From: Malania oleifera
Taxonomy: Eukaryota > Streptophyta > Magnoliopsida > Santalales > Ximeniaceae
Direction of reading: 5' to 3'
Length of the DNA stretch: 64,000 nucleotides
Assembly (NCBI RefSeq): GCF_029873635.1
Contig: NC_080421.1
Location: forward strand, 3,286,001-3,350,000
Numbering within the stretch: position 1 is the stretch's first letter; every line of letters starts with the position of its first letter. Positions 11,528 to 22,491 of this stretch are shown here, in pieces. The notes under the pieces were generated by a model. That model did not search any database. It saw nothing but the letters and a program-made list of their open reading frames with translations, and was not told the origin of the DNA. Position numbers and translations under genes: made by a program.

Positions 11528-14500
11528 ACCCCCCATGACTTCATGGACATTGTTTCTACCGGAGAGAGGATTGAGACGGCCATCAAAGTCGGGAGAACTA
11601 AAAGTATTAGTACAGAGACTGGTCTAGGCAAGAAGTGGACAAGCAAGAAAAAGGAAGAAGAGGTCCAGATGGTTCAAAGACAACAATATCAAAGAGAGCA
11701 TGGCCAAGGGGCTAGGAGGAATTTTGTTTTCGAGCCCTCTGTCAATCAGACTGTTCATACGGGAGGTAGACCCCAAGTTGTTCCTTCCGGGGCCATGCCC
11801 GCCCAACCGAATATGCGAACTCATGATAGAGGCATCCAGAGAAATATGAGAAGGATAGATCCTATTCCAATGACATACTCAGAATTATTCCCACAATTGA
11901 TGGAGAGGAACTTAGTTTCAGTCATTCCTGGAACGGTCGTTACGGCACCTTTTCCACAATGGTATGACCCCGAAGCCAAGTGTGCATATCACGCTAACAC
12001 TCCCGGGCACACTATTGAACGTTGTTGGGCATTCAAAAATAAGGTTCAAACACTAAGAGAAGCCGGATGGCTAGCATTTGATGATAAACAACCAGGAATT
12101 CAAGGGAACCCTTTGCCCAATCATGGGGGTAACAATGTCGGAATGATAGAAGAAGGGACGAATGAGGTAGATTTTGAACAAATGTCTTTAGATTGGTTGT
12201 TCAATGAACTTATTGCGGCAGGTCGGATAGGGCAAGAGGCTGTTTGCCCCACTAATGCACTTTGTTTATGTCAGAGTAAAGATGGAAGATCTGTGAAAAA
12301 GTGTGTAACTTTTAGAATGTTTTTGCAAAAGATGGTGGATAACAAGTTTATAGAGTTTGGTTGTACCCGCAAAAGTGGAGAGATTGCAGTCATTGGGGAA
12401 AACGGGCCGGTATATCATCAGTGCACTAATCAACCATTCATACCTACCATGAACAAGGCTCTTCCCACACAGGAAGCGCCAGCTCGCTTGGTGATCTCTA
12501 CTCCCAGGCCATTCCCATACAAGAGTAACCAAGCAGTACCCTGGAAATATGAATGTGAAGCGTATGTCGAAGGAAGCACCAGCAATATAGCAGGGGTGAA
12601 AGGGATAACTCGAAGTGGTAGGGTGTATATGCCAGATTCTTCTAAAACAAATCGACAGAATGTAGGGGAACCGGACAGGGCAGTGAAAAGTCCAATATCT
12701 AATGGAGAGGCCGAAGAATTCCTGAAGATAATAAAGCATAGCGAGTACAACATCGTGGACCAACTAAAGAAAATGCCGGCTCACATATCTGTTTTGTCGC
12801 TTCTACTAAATTCAGAAACCCATCGGGAGGCGTTACTTAAAGTCCTGAATCAAGCCTACATTCCCCAAGATATCAGCGTTGATAAATTCAATCATGTGAT
12901 CGGAAGTCTAGCAGCCTCCAATTACATCACTTTTACTGATGAAGAAATTCCGCCAGAAGGCCAGGGGCACAACAAGGCGTTGCATATATCCACCAAATGT
13001 AAGGATCATATGATGTCTCGGGTCCTGATAGATAATGGATCATCCCTCAATGTTATGCCAATGACTACACTGCAAAGGTTACCCATTGACCCTTCTTATG
13101 TGACACCAAACAATTTGGTGGTGCGTGCCTTCGATGGGACACGAAGAGAGTCAGTAGGGTCGCTTGACATCCCTATTCAGATTGGACCCGTAACCTTCAA
13201 TATCACTTTTCAAGTCATGGATATTACGCCTTCATACAGTTGTCTCTTGGGAAGACCTTGGATACATAATACTGGGGCAGTTCCCTCCTCTTTGCATCAG
13301 CGAGTGAAATTTATAGTAGGGGACAAACTGGTATGTGTTTATGGAGAAACCGATATAATGGTTACTAAACCTTCTTCCACTCCCTATGTGGAAGCAGCTG
13401 AAGAAGCCCATGAAGATTCATTCCGAGCATTTGAGATCATCAACGTCATTACTATAATGGAGGGATCTTTTATCCCTCAACCTCGGATCTCTTCTTCCAC
13501 GCGCATGGTGGCCGCTGAAATGATTAAATCAAGGTTTTGCCCGGGAAAAGGGTTGGGGAAGTATCTTCAGGGCATCGCAATGCCATTGTTACCAGAAGGC
13601 ATGAATGAGAGATACGGCATCGGATATACTCCTACTCTAGCTGACCATAAGAAGAAGGCAGAAGAGAAAAGAATAATCCGAATCGAGAGGCGCACAGGAA
13701 GAGTAAGTACCAAGTGGGGGGTAGAAGTCCCGCCAATGAATCAGACCTTTCGAAAGGGCAATCAAGTCACTCTTGAGGAAGAAATGAAACAGATGAGTAT
13801 ATTGGCCTTAGAATCAGGGGACCACATGAATGACTCGAGTAGATGGATCTACCCATTGACAGGAGCAGAAATTCAGAACTGGACATCTTTTGATTACCCA
13901 ATTCACTTCATGTAATGGCTTTTGCTCATTTTGTAATCCGTGGACATTATTGCCTCGGACCGTTTGTCTTTTTCATCAATAAAACCAGTATGCATTTCTT
14001 TCGCATTTATTGCATCATTGGGTCATTTGTCAAAGAATTGTTTACCTTGGTTTTATGCAGGGATAGGGAAAATAATCATACCAGTATTCAGGAGCCAGAA
14101 ATTGATGTTAACTTTGAAAACTTAATCCTAGAAGCTGAAATAGAAGAGGAGACTGACTTATCACCCGAAATGCAAAGAATGTTGAAATCAGATGAAAAAC
14201 CAACTTTAACCAGTAGCGACCCCACGGTCACAATAAATTTGGGGACTAATGAGGAATCAAAAGAAGTAAAAATCGGGGCACTGTTGGGAGGAAAAGAAAG
14301 ATGCGAAATGATAAACCTTTTGAAGGAATACCAAGATGTTTTCGCATGGTCCTATCAGGACATGCCGGGTTTGGATACGGACTTAGTAACACATAAAATA
14401 CCCATTTACCCAGATAGCAAGCCGGTAAAACAGAAACTGAGGAGAATGCGCCCAGATATGTTGATCAAAATAAAAGAAGAGGTACAAAAGCAGTTTGAGG

Positions 14501-17370
14501 CTGGTTTTTTAGAAGTAGCCAAATATCCAGAGTGGATGGCCAATGTAGTTCCAATAATGAAGAAAAATGGAAAAGTGAGAGTCTGTGTTGACTATCGAGA
14601 CTTGAATAAAGCTAGCCCTAAAGATAATTTCCCACTTCCACACATAGATGTGCTGGTAGACAATACCGCGGGACATGCCCTGTTTTCATTCATGGATGGG
14701 TTTTCTGGATATAATCAAATTAAGATGGCCCCAGAAGATAAAGATAAGACCACGTTCATCACCTTATGGGGGACCTTTTGTTACAAGGTTATGCCCTTTG
14801 GTTTAAAGAATGCAGGGGCAACCTATCAGAGAGCCATGGTAACGCTATTCCATGACTTGATGCATAAGGAGATAGAAGTATATGTGGACGACATGATTGT
14901 TAAGTCTCGAGATGAGTATAGCCATGTGATGAACTTAAGGAAGCTATTTAAAAGGCTACGAAAATGTCAACTGAAATTAAATCCAGAAAAATGTACATTC
15001 GGAGCTTCTTCAGGAAAACTGTTGGGATTTATCGTAAGTGAGAAAGGGATTGAAGTAGACCCAGATAAAATAAAAGCTATTCGAGAAATGCCAAGTCCCA
15101 AAATTGAAAAAGAAGTCAGGAGTTTCCTAGGCCAATTGAACTACATAGCTCGATTTATATCTCAGTTGACTGCTACTTGTGAGCCCATATTTAAGCTGCT
15201 GAAGAAGGATAACCCCGAAAAATGGAGTGAAGAATGTCAGAAAGCTTTTGAGAAAATAAAAGAATATCTATTGAACCCTCCAGTTTTGGTTCCCCCTGTA
15301 CCTGTAAGGCCTCTTATATTGTACTTAGTAGTATCAGAGAATTCCCTGGGGTGTGTGTTAGGACAACACGATGAGTCTGGAAGAAAGGAGAGCGCCATCT
15401 ATTATTTAAGCAAAAAGTTCACGGAATACGAATCTAGGTACTCTAACCTGGAGAAGACGTGTTGCGCTTTGGTGTGGGTGGTTAGTAGATTAAGGCAATA
15501 CACGCTGTATTACACAACATGGCTGATTTCTAAAATGGATCCGATTAAGTATGTTTTCGAGAAACCTGCAGTAACAGGACGGATGGCTCGTTGGCAAATG
15601 CTGTTGACTGAATATGATATTACATATGTGACGAGAAAAGCCGTCAAAGGGAGCATTATAGCAGAATATTTGGCTGATAGGGCCGTTAATGATTACCAAT
15701 CCATGGAGTTTGACTTCCCGGATCAAGATATTGATTCAATTGATCAAGAAAAGGAAGGTAATGTTGGGTGGATGATGCTATTTGATGGGGCGACCAACGT
15801 ATGGGGGCATGGAATAGGGGCTGTACTCATATCACCAGAGGGTAAATATTACCCAGTCACAGCCAAACTCACCTTTCCATGTACCAATAATATAGCAGAG
15901 TATGAAGCGTGCGTATTGGGCTTACAGGCGGCTATTGACCGAGGCATTAAAAAATTGATTGTAAAAGGAGATTCCGCTTTGGTAATTTATCAGTTGACTG
16001 GAAAGTGGGAAACCCGGGATTCCAAATTAATACCATACCAGGAGTTCATTCAGGAAATGATGCAGGAATTCGATGCCATCAGTTTTTCGCATTTACCGAG
16101 AGAGAGCAACTTAATCCCTGATGCGCTAGCAACATTGGCGGCTTTATTTAAGGTCGAGTCCGGAATAGAGATTGAACCCATTCGAATAAGGATGCATAGG
16201 GAGCCAGCATATTGTATAATGACAGAAGAAGCTGATGGAAAGCCATGGTTTCATGATATCAAAACATACATTCAATGGAAGGAGTATCCCATAGGAGCCT
16301 CTAATAATGACCGAAAGACAATTCGGAGGCTAGCTATGGGATTCTTCTTAGATGGGGAGATATTGTATAAAAGGAATCATGATATGACCCTCCTACGGTG
16401 CGTGGAGTTGCAAGAGGCAAGACAAATCATACAGGAAGTACACGACGGTGTTTGTGGGACCCATGCGGGAGGACACTCGTTGGCCCGAAAAATCCTAAGG
16501 AGTGGATACTATTGGATAACCATGGAACGGGATTGTATGGAGTATGTTCGAAAGTGCCATAAGTGTCAAATCTATGGAGATCGCATACAAGTCCCACCCA
16601 CTCAACTCCAGGTTTTATCTACACCTTGGCCTTTCTCAGCATGGGGCATGGATGTGATCGGACCGATAACCCCGAAGGCCAGTAATGGGCATCGATTCAT
16701 TTTCGTGGCCATTGACTACTTCACAAAATGGGTAGAAGCAGCATCATACTCTAATGTCACTCAAAATATAATCAATCGTTTTATCAGGAGAGAATTAATT
16801 TGCAGGTATGGGATCCCAGAAAGGATAATATCAGACAATGCTAAAAACTTGAACAACGAGGTCATGACAAAATTATGCAGTCAGTTCAAGGTCAAGCATC
16901 ATAATTCAGCCCCCTATCGACCTCAAATGAATGGAGCAGTGGAAGCAGCCAATAAGAACATCAAGAGCATCTTGGAAAAAATGACGGAGACCTATAGAGA
17001 TTGGCATGAGAAGTTACCTTTCGCTTTATTGGCCTATCGAACCACTGTTCGAACATCTACAGGGGCTACCCCTTTCTCTTTGGTATACGGAATGGAGGCC
17101 GTAATTCCGATAGAAGTTGAGATTCCATCGTTACGAGTCTTAAAAGAAGCAGAGTTAACCGAAGCAGAATGGGTGCAATCTAGATATGACCAGTTGAACC
17201 TGATTGAAGAAAAAAGATTGACAGCTATAGTTCATGGGCAGTTATACCAAAGGAGAATGATGAGAGCTTTTAACAAGAAAGTGCGTATTCGACGGTTTCA
17301 AGAAGGAGATCTAGTTTTGAAAAAGATTTTACCAATTCATAATGACCCCCGAGGTAAGTGGACCCCAAAT
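11528..17370 (+). repeat. Arm 1 of giant inverted repeat (Ogre gag-pol)
   Basis: This arm is the reverse complement of 19000-24853, with an almost unchanged amino-acid sequence over the shared gag-pro and pol. I noticed one residue difference in gag-pro and a small length difference in the non-coding pro-RT spacer. The two arms are separated by about 1.6 kb of sequence in the middle. Confidence 0.9.
11543..13915 (+). CDS. Ogre gag-protease, forward copy (incomplete fossil)
   Basis: A 790-residue open frame covers the C-terminal part of gag and the protease. Visible parts are a zinc-knuckle-like CAYHANTPGHTIERC motif near residue 147, a pepsin-type protease active site IDNGSSLNV near 500, and a G-patch-like GKGLGKYLQG motif near 674. 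Compared with the reverse copy it begins inside gag, so it is an incomplete fossil. The frame ends just before the pol frame, with the intron-like pro-RT spacer known for Ogre between them. Confidence 0.8.
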   Translation: MDIVSTGERIETAIKVGRTKSISTETGLGKKWTSKKKEEEVQMVQRQQYQREHGQGARRNFVFEPSVNQTVHTGGRPQVVPSGAMPAQPNMRTHDRGIQRNMRRIDPIPMTYSELFPQLMERNLVSVIPGTVVTAPFPQWYDPEAKCAYHANTPGHTIERCWAFKNKVQTLREAGWLAFDDKQPGIQGNPLPNHGGNNVGMIEEGTNEVDFEQMSLDWLFNELIAAGRIGQEAVCPTNALCLCQSKDGRSVKKCVTFRMFLQKMVDNKFIEFGCTRKSGEIAVIGENGPVYHQCTNQPFIPTMNKALPTQEAPARLVISTPRPFPYKSNQAVPWKYECEAYVEGSTSNIAGVKGITRSGRVYMPDSSKTNRQNVGEPDRAVKSPISNGEAEEFLKIIKHSEYNIVDQLKKMPAHISVLSLLLNSETHREALLKVLNQAYIPQDISVDKFNHVIGSLAASNYITFTDEEIPPEGQGHNKALHISTKCKDHMMSRVLIDNGSSLNVMPMTTLQRLPIDPSYVTPNNLVVRAFDGTRRESVGSLDIPIQIGPVTFNITFQVMDITPSYSCLLGRPWIHNTGAVPSSLHQRVKFIVGDKLVCVYGETDIMVTKPSSTPYVEAAEEAHEDSFRAFEIINVITIMEGSFIPQPRISSSTRMVAAEMIKSRFCPGKGLGKYLQGIAMPLLPEGMNERYGIGYTPTLADHKKKAEEKRIIRIERRTGRVSTKWGVEVPPMNQTFRKGNQVTLEEEMKQMSILALESGDHMNDSSRWIYPLTGAEIQNWTSFDYPIHFM

Positions 17371-17481
17371 CTGCCTCAGTTGAATGGACCTACAACCAAT
17401 ATTAACCCTGTTTGCTTAATGCAATTGGATAGGGAGAGAAGTTTTGACACGACAATTGCCTCATTGCAAATGCATCAGTAA
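13915..17481 (+). CDS. Ogre pol: RT, RNase H, archaeal-like RNase H, integrase (forward copy)
   Basis: An open frame of 1188 residues. The reverse transcriptase has YVDDMIVKS near residue 322. It is followed by the element's own RNase H (SKKFTEYESRYSNLEK near 500) and then a second, archaeal-like RNase H (DGATNVWGHGIGAVL near 623, TNNIAEYEA near 660). The integrase has an HHCC zinc finger (ending CHKCQIYGD near 880), WGMDVIGPI near 909 and a YRPQMNGAVE motif near 1000. The extra RNase H defines the Tat lineage. The first 50 residues read the pro-RT spacer, which ends in a good splice acceptor (ttttatgcag at about 14060); Ogre elements are known to splice here. The end of the frame lies in a different inverted segment, so the copy is not intact. 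Confidence 0.85.
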   Translation: MAFAHFVIRGHYCLGPFVFFINKTSMHFFRIYCIIGSFVKELFTLVLCRDRENNHTSIQEPEIDVNFENLILEAEIEEETDLSPEMQRMLKSDEKPTLTSSDPTVTINLGTNEESKEVKIGALLGGKERCEMINLLKEYQDVFAWSYQDMPGLDTDLVTHKIPIYPDSKPVKQKLRRMRPDMLIKIKEEVQKQFEAGFLEVAKYPEWMANVVPIMKKNGKVRVCVDYRDLNKASPKDNFPLPHIDVLVDNTAGHALFSFMDGFSGYNQIKMAPEDKDKTTFITLWGTFCYKVMPFGLKNAGATYQRAMVTLFHDLMHKEIEVYVDDMIVKSRDEYSHVMNLRKLFKRLRKCQLKLNPEKCTFGASSGKLLGFIVSEKGIEVDPDKIKAIREMPSPKIEKEVRSFLGQLNYIARFISQLTATCEPIFKLLKKDNPEKWSEECQKAFEKIKEYLLNPPVLVPPVPVRPLILYLVVSENSLGCVLGQHDESGRKESAIYYLSKKFTEYESRYSNLEKTCCALVWVVSRLRQYTLYYTTWLISKMDPIKYVFEKPAVTGRMARWQMLLTEYDITYVTRKAVKGSIIAEYLADRAVNDYQSMEFDFPDQDIDSIDQEKEGNVGWMMLFDGATNVWGHGIGAVLISPEGKYYPVTAKLTFPCTNNIAEYEACVLGLQAAIDRGIKKLIVKGDSALVIYQLTGKWETRDSKLIPYQEFIQEMMQEFDAISFSHLPRESNLIPDALATLAALFKVESGIEIEPIRIRMHREPAYCIMTEEADGKPWFHDIKTYIQWKEYPIGASNNDRKTIRRLAMGFFLDGEILYKRNHDMTLLRCVELQEARQIIQEVHDGVCGTHAGGHSLARKILRSGYYWITMERDCMEYVRKCHKCQIYGDRIQVPPTQLQVLSTPWPFSAWGMDVIGPITPKASNGHRFIFVAIDYFTKWVEAASYSNVTQNIINRFIRRELICRYGIPERIISDNAKNLNNEVMTKLCSQFKVKHHNSAPYRPQMNGAVEAANKNIKSILEKMTETYRDWHEKLPFALLAYRTTVRTSTGATPFSLVYGMEAVIPIEVEIPSLRVLKEAELTEAEWVQSRYDQLNLIEEKRLTAIVHGQLYQRRMMRAFNKKVRIRRFQEGDLVLKKILPIHNDPRGKWTPNLPQLNGPTTNINPVCLMQLDRERSFDTTIASLQMHQ

Positions 17482-17631
17482 AAGCTCTCAGTTTCATATG
17501 AAGGCCACAACCTCCTCAGATTTTGCCTTATTTATCGGTTGTACACCACATTTCCGAAGCTCTAGGTCATTGAAACAGGAAGCATACTAGCGAACTCTTT
17601 TGATTACCCTATTCTTGGGACAATGAAAAAG

Positions 17632-17662
<31 letters not shown>

Positions 17663-17985
17663 GGAGAAATATCCAACCATGTAATTGGAACATCCCTTTG
17701 CTATATCAAAAGATCATATATGCAAGATGACTAGTTTACCAGATTTAAATGTCAGTTCAAAGGAAAAACTTTATACCAGTATTCAAAAAGTCGAAGCACA
17801 TGAATGTTAAGTTGTCAAGCTTAATTCCCCTTTGACTGATTTTTTTTCTTTTTCGTCGATGACCCCAAACATTTCTCCCTCCTTTCGCCTTATTCTGTTG
17901 CGAACCTCTATAATTCTCAAGTTAAACTATTGCCTCAGGTTCAGTTCATGTTTTGATCTCAAGATGGTCTTTAAGACTCGGGACG
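17371..17985 (-). repeat. Smaller inverted repeat, copy 1 (Ogre 3' region)
   Basis: Reverse complement of 29417-30019, differing mainly in the length of a poly(T)/poly(A) run (17637-17662 here). In the reverse copy's own reading direction it lies downstream of pol, so it belongs to the element's 3' untranslated part. Confidence 0.85.
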
Positions 17986-18876
17986 AAACGTAGGCTTGGG
18001 GATATAGGTTTTCTGAAGAAGAGGGAAACTATGGCTCACAAATCCCAACCCATAATGACATTCTCTGCCCCAGTTTAAGTTGAGGCACTTTGTTTTGGCT
18101 TTGACCGAACTTGTCTTTTGAACAAGCTGCCTACGTACCTTTTCAGGATCAGGTCATTACGTAGTTCAGACTCAATCATTGAGTCTGACAAATCATTAGA
18201 GACAACAATGTATACCAATCTGGTCAGGTCTTTTATTTGGACTGTAATATAGGCTAGGGGTACGAGTTAAAGAAAGAAAGAGTTAAATAAGGCTCAAAAT
18301 CAGTACTTTCATTAAGGGTAACTTGGTCAAAGATCACATGCGTAGTATGTCCCTTATTTTCTTTCTCTTTTCTTCTTTTTCCATTTGCTTTTGTTGCTCT
18401 CTTTTGTTTTTCTCTTTCATGAAGGGATTCGGTCATTTTTGTTTGGACTTCATTTGGGACTAATCCTTTGAAATTACCCCAGTGTGGGGTGTGATCCTTT
18501 GACGGGTTAATCAAAAATTGAATTTTCTAGGCTCAAGAAGGGCTTGCAAGGGATCTCTTTTTGTTTCTTTTGGGTAGCAGAAAGATGGCCTGCCATCATT
18601 TCGAGTAGCCGATTGTTGTCTCATATGACTTGCCAGACCCTAAAGGACCCATACCCAGGTTAAATTTTGTAAACTGACTTTTGAAAAAATACTGGTTTAT
18701 CATTTAGGCTCAATTTGGTTATCAAATGGTAAATTGTTATTTGGCTCTTTTATAGGAAAGCAGATCGGCCAACGATGGCCATCTATCATTTGATCAAAAC
18801 ATGAATAAAGAACAGTCATCAGATTTATGAAGCAAATCGTCATCTTATTGAATTTCCTTGAGAATTTACAGGGTTT
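17986..18876 (-). other. 3' untranslated region of reverse Ogre copy; spacer of inverted repeat
   Basis: Lies directly downstream of the reverse pol frame. No domain is recognisable; a short minus-strand frame near 18254-18514 is lysine-rich and unsupported. Together with 17371-17985 it makes the 1.6-kb spacer between the two long arms. Confidence 0.6.
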
Positions 18877-21800
18877 CTAAGAAAAATATTTCTTTACCGC
18901 GTCTGAGTTTGTGGGGTGCACCAGATCGGCTCCATCCATGTCTGATAATAATAAGGCACCTCCTGAAAATGCTTTCTTTACCACATACGGCCCTTCATAA
19001 TTTGGGGTCCACTTACCTCGGGGGTCATTATGAATTGGTAAAATCTTTTTCAAAACTAGATCTCCTTCTTGAAACCGTCGAATACGCACTTTCTTGTTAA
19101 AAGCTCTCATCATTCTCCTTTGGTATAACTGCCCATGAACTATAGCTGTCAATCTTTTTTCTTCAATCAGGTTCAACTGGTCATATCTAGATTGCACCCA
19201 TTCTGCTTCGGTTAACTCTGCTTCTTTTAAGACTCGTAACGATGGAATCTCAACTTCTATCGGAATTACGGCCTCCATTCCGTATACCAAAGAGAAAGGG
19301 GTAGCCCCTGTAGATGTTCGAACAGTGGTTCGATAGGCCAATAAAGCGAAAGGTAACTTCTCATGCCAATCTCTATAGGTCTCCGTCATTTTTTCCAAGA
19401 TGCTCTTGATGTTCTTATTGGCTGCTTCCACTGCTCCATTCATTTGAGGTCGATAGGGGGCTGAATTATGATGCTTGACCTTGAACTGACTGCATAATTT
19501 TGTCATGACCTCGTTGTTCAAGTTTTTAGCATTGTCTGATATTATCCTTTCTGGGATCCCATACCTGCAAATTAATTCTCTCCTGATAAAACGATTGATT
19601 ATATTTTGAGTGACATTAGAGTATGATGCTGCTTCTACCCATTTTGTGAAGTAGTCAATGGCCACGAAAATGAATCGATGCCCATTACTGGCCTTCGGGG
19701 TTATCGGTCCGATCACATCCATGCCCCATGCTGAGAAAGGCCAAGGTGTAGATAAAACCTGGAGTTGAGTGGGTGGGACTTGTATGCGATCTCCATAGAT
19801 TTGACACTTATGGCACTTTCGAACATACTCCATACAATCCCGTTCCATGGTTATCCAATAGTATCCACTCCTTAGGATTTTTCGGGCCAACGAGTGTCCT
19901 CCCGCATGGGTCCCACAAACACCGTCGTGTACTTCCTGTATGATTTGTCTTGCCTCTTGCAACTCCACGCACCGTAGGAGGGTCATATCATGATTCCTTT
20001 TATACAATATCTCCCCATCTAAGAAGAATCCCATAGCTAGCCTCCGAATTGTCTTTCGGTCATTATTAGAGGCTCCTATGGGATACTCCTTCCATTGAAT
20101 GTATGTTTTGATATCATGAAACCATGGCTTTCCATCAGCTTCTTCTGTCATTATACAATATGCTGGCTCCCTATGCATCCTTATTCGAATGGGTTCAATC
20201 TCTATTCCGGACTCGACCTTAAATAAAGCCGCCAATGTTGCTAGCGCATCAGGGATTAAGTTGCTCTCTCTCGGTAAATGCGAAAAACTGATGGCATCGA
20301 ATTCCTGCATCATTTCCTGAATGAACTCCTGGTATGGTATTAATTTGGAATCCCGGGTTTCCCACTTTCCAGTCAACTGATAAATTACCAAAGCGGAATC
20401 TCCTTTTACAATCAATTTTTTAATGCCTCGGTCAATAGCCGCCTGTAAGCCCAATACGCACGCTTCATACTCTGCTATATTATTGGTACATGGAAAGGTG
20501 AGTTTGGCTGTGACTGGGTAATATTTACCCTCTGGTGATATGAGTACAGCCCCTATTCCATGCCCCCATACGTTGGTCGCCCCATCAAATAGCATCATCC
20601 ACCCAACATTACCTTCCTTTTCTTGATCAATTGAATCAATATCTTGATCCGGGAAGTCAAACTCCATGGATTGGTAATCATTAACGGCCCTATCAGCCAA
20701 ATATTCTGCTATAATGCTCCCTTTGACGGCTTTTCTCGTCACATATGTAATATCATATTCAGTCAACAGCATTTGCCAACGAGCCATCCGTCCTGTTACT
20801 GCAGGTTTCTCGAAAACATACTTAATCGGATCCATTTTAGAAATCAGCCATGTTGTGTAATACAGCGTGTATTGCCTTAATCTACTAACCACCCACACCA
20901 AAGCGCAACACGTCTTCTCCAGGTTAGAGTACCTAGATTCGTATTCCGTGAACTTTTTGCTTAAATAATAGATGGCGCTCTCCTTTCTTCCAGACTCATC
21001 GTGTTGTCCTAACACACACCCCAGGGAATTCTCTGATACTACTAAGTACAATATAAGAGGCCTTACAGGTACAGGGGGAACCAAAACTGGAGGGTTCAAT
21101 AGATATTCTTTTATTTTCTCAAAAGCTTTCTGACATTCTTCACTCCATTTTTCGGGGTTATCCTTCTTCAGCAGCTTAAATATGGGCTCACAAGTAGCAG
21201 TCAACTGAGATATAAATCGAGCTATGTAGTTCAATTGGCCTAGGAAACTCCTGACTTCTTTTTCAATTTTGGGACTTGGCATTTCTCGAATAGCTTTTAT
21301 TTTATCTGGGTCTACTTCAATCCCTTTCTCACTTACGATAAATCCCAACAGTTTTCCTGAAGAAGCTCCGAATGTACATTTTTCTGGATTTAATTTCAGT
21401 TGACATTTTCGTAGCCTTTTAAATAGCTTCCTTAAGTTCATCACATGGCTATACTCATCTCGAGACTTAACAATCATGTCGTCCACATATACTTCTATCT
21501 CCTTATGCATCAAGTCATGGAATAGCGTTACCATGGCTCTCTGATAGGTTGCCCCTGCATTCTTTAAACCAAAGGGCATAACCTTGTAACAAAAGGTCCC
21601 CCATAAGGTGATGAACGTGGTCTTATCTTTATCTTCTGGGGCCATCTTAATTTGATTATATCCAGAAAACCCATCCATGAATGAAAACAGGGCATGTCCC
21701 GCGGTATTGTCTACCAGCACATCTATGTGTGGAAGTGGGAAATTATCTTTAGGGCTAGCTTTATTCAAGTCTCGATAGTCAACACAGACTCTCACTTTTC

Positions 21801-22491
21801 CATTTTTCTTCATTATTGGAACTACATTGGCCATCCACTCTGGATATTTGGCTACTTCTAAAAAACCAGCCTCAAACTGCTTTTGTACCTCTTCTTTTAT
21901 TTTGATCAACATATCTGGGCGCATTCTCCTCAGTTTCTGTTTTACCGGCTTGCTATCTGGGTAAATGGGTATTTTATGTGTTACTAAGTCCGTATCCAAA
22001 CCCGGCATGTCCTGATAGGACCATGCGAAAACATCTTGGTATTCCTTCAAAAGGTTTATCATTTCGCATCTTTCTTTTCCTCCCAACAGTGCCCCGATTT
22101 TTACTTCTTTTGATTCCTCATTAGTCCCCAAATTTATTGTGACCGTGGGGTCGCTACTGGTTAAAGTTGGTTTTTCATCTGATTTCAACATTCTTTGCAT
22201 TTCGGGTGATAAGTCAGTCTCCTCTTCTATTTCAGCTTCTAGGATTAAGTTTTCAAAGTTAACATCAATTTCTGGCTCCTGAATACTGGTATGATTATTT
22301 TCCCTATCCCTGCATAAAACCAAGGTAAACAATTCTTTGACAAATGACCCAATGATGCAATAAATGCGAAAGAAATGCATACTGGTTTTATTGATGAAAA
22401 AGACAAACGGTCCGAGGCAATAATGTCCACGGATTACAAAAAGAAAGCAAAATGAGCAAAAGCCATTACATGAAGTGAATTGGGTAATCAA
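18877..22491 (-). CDS. Ogre pol: RT, RNase H, archaeal-like RNase H, integrase (reverse copy)
   Basis: The frame of 1204 residues is virtually identical over its length to the forward pol. It also carries the natural-looking end of the polyprotein: after GKWTPN it continues YEGPYVVKKAFSGGALLL and ends DAVKKYFS, the usual post-integrase tail of Ty3/gypsy pol. RT, two RNase H domains and an integrase with HHCC and DDE-type motifs are all present. The first residues overlap the end of gag-pro and read the pro-RT spacer that the family is known to splice. It looks whole. Confidence 0.88.
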   Translation of the reverse strand: MITQFTSCNGFCSFCFLFVIRGHYCLGPFVFFINKTSMHFFRIYCIIGSFVKELFTLVLCRDRENNHTSIQEPEIDVNFENLILEAEIEEETDLSPEMQRMLKSDEKPTLTSSDPTVTINLGTNEESKEVKIGALLGGKERCEMINLLKEYQDVFAWSYQDMPGLDTDLVTHKIPIYPDSKPVKQKLRRMRPDMLIKIKEEVQKQFEAGFLEVAKYPEWMANVVPIMKKNGKVRVCVDYRDLNKASPKDNFPLPHIDVLVDNTAGHALFSFMDGFSGYNQIKMAPEDKDKTTFITLWGTFCYKVMPFGLKNAGATYQRAMVTLFHDLMHKEIEVYVDDMIVKSRDEYSHVMNLRKLFKRLRKCQLKLNPEKCTFGASSGKLLGFIVSEKGIEVDPDKIKAIREMPSPKIEKEVRSFLGQLNYIARFISQLTATCEPIFKLLKKDNPEKWSEECQKAFEKIKEYLLNPPVLVPPVPVRPLILYLVVSENSLGCVLGQHDESGRKESAIYYLSKKFTEYESRYSNLEKTCCALVWVVSRLRQYTLYYTTWLISKMDPIKYVFEKPAVTGRMARWQMLLTEYDITYVTRKAVKGSIIAEYLADRAVNDYQSMEFDFPDQDIDSIDQEKEGNVGWMMLFDGATNVWGHGIGAVLISPEGKYYPVTAKLTFPCTNNIAEYEACVLGLQAAIDRGIKKLIVKGDSALVIYQLTGKWETRDSKLIPYQEFIQEMMQEFDAISFSHLPRESNLIPDALATLAALFKVESGIEIEPIRIRMHREPAYCIMTEEADGKPWFHDIKTYIQWKEYPIGASNNDRKTIRRLAMGFFLDGEILYKRNHDMTLLRCVELQEARQIIQEVHDGVCGTHAGGHSLARKILRSGYYWITMERDCMEYVRKCHKCQIYGDRIQVPPTQLQVLSTPWPFSAWGMDVIGPITPKASNGHRFIFVAIDYFTKWVEAASYSNVTQNIINRFIRRELICRYGIPERIISDNAKNLNNEVMTKLCSQFKVKHHNSAPYRPQMNGAVEAANKNIKSILEKMTETYRDWHEKLPFALLAYRTTVRTSTGATPFSLVYGMEAVIPIEVEIPSLRVLKEAELTEAEWVQSRYDQLNLIEEKRLTAIVHGQLYQRRMMRAFNKKVRIRRFQEGDLVLKKILPIHNDPRGKWTPNYEGPYVVKKAFSGGALLLSDMDGADLVHPTNSDAVKKYFS

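Noticed and set aside
12266-12763. 165-residue antisense frame, seen again mirrored at 23618-24115
   Set aside because: It is the shadow of Ogre gag-pro and appears twice only because the region is an inverted repeat.
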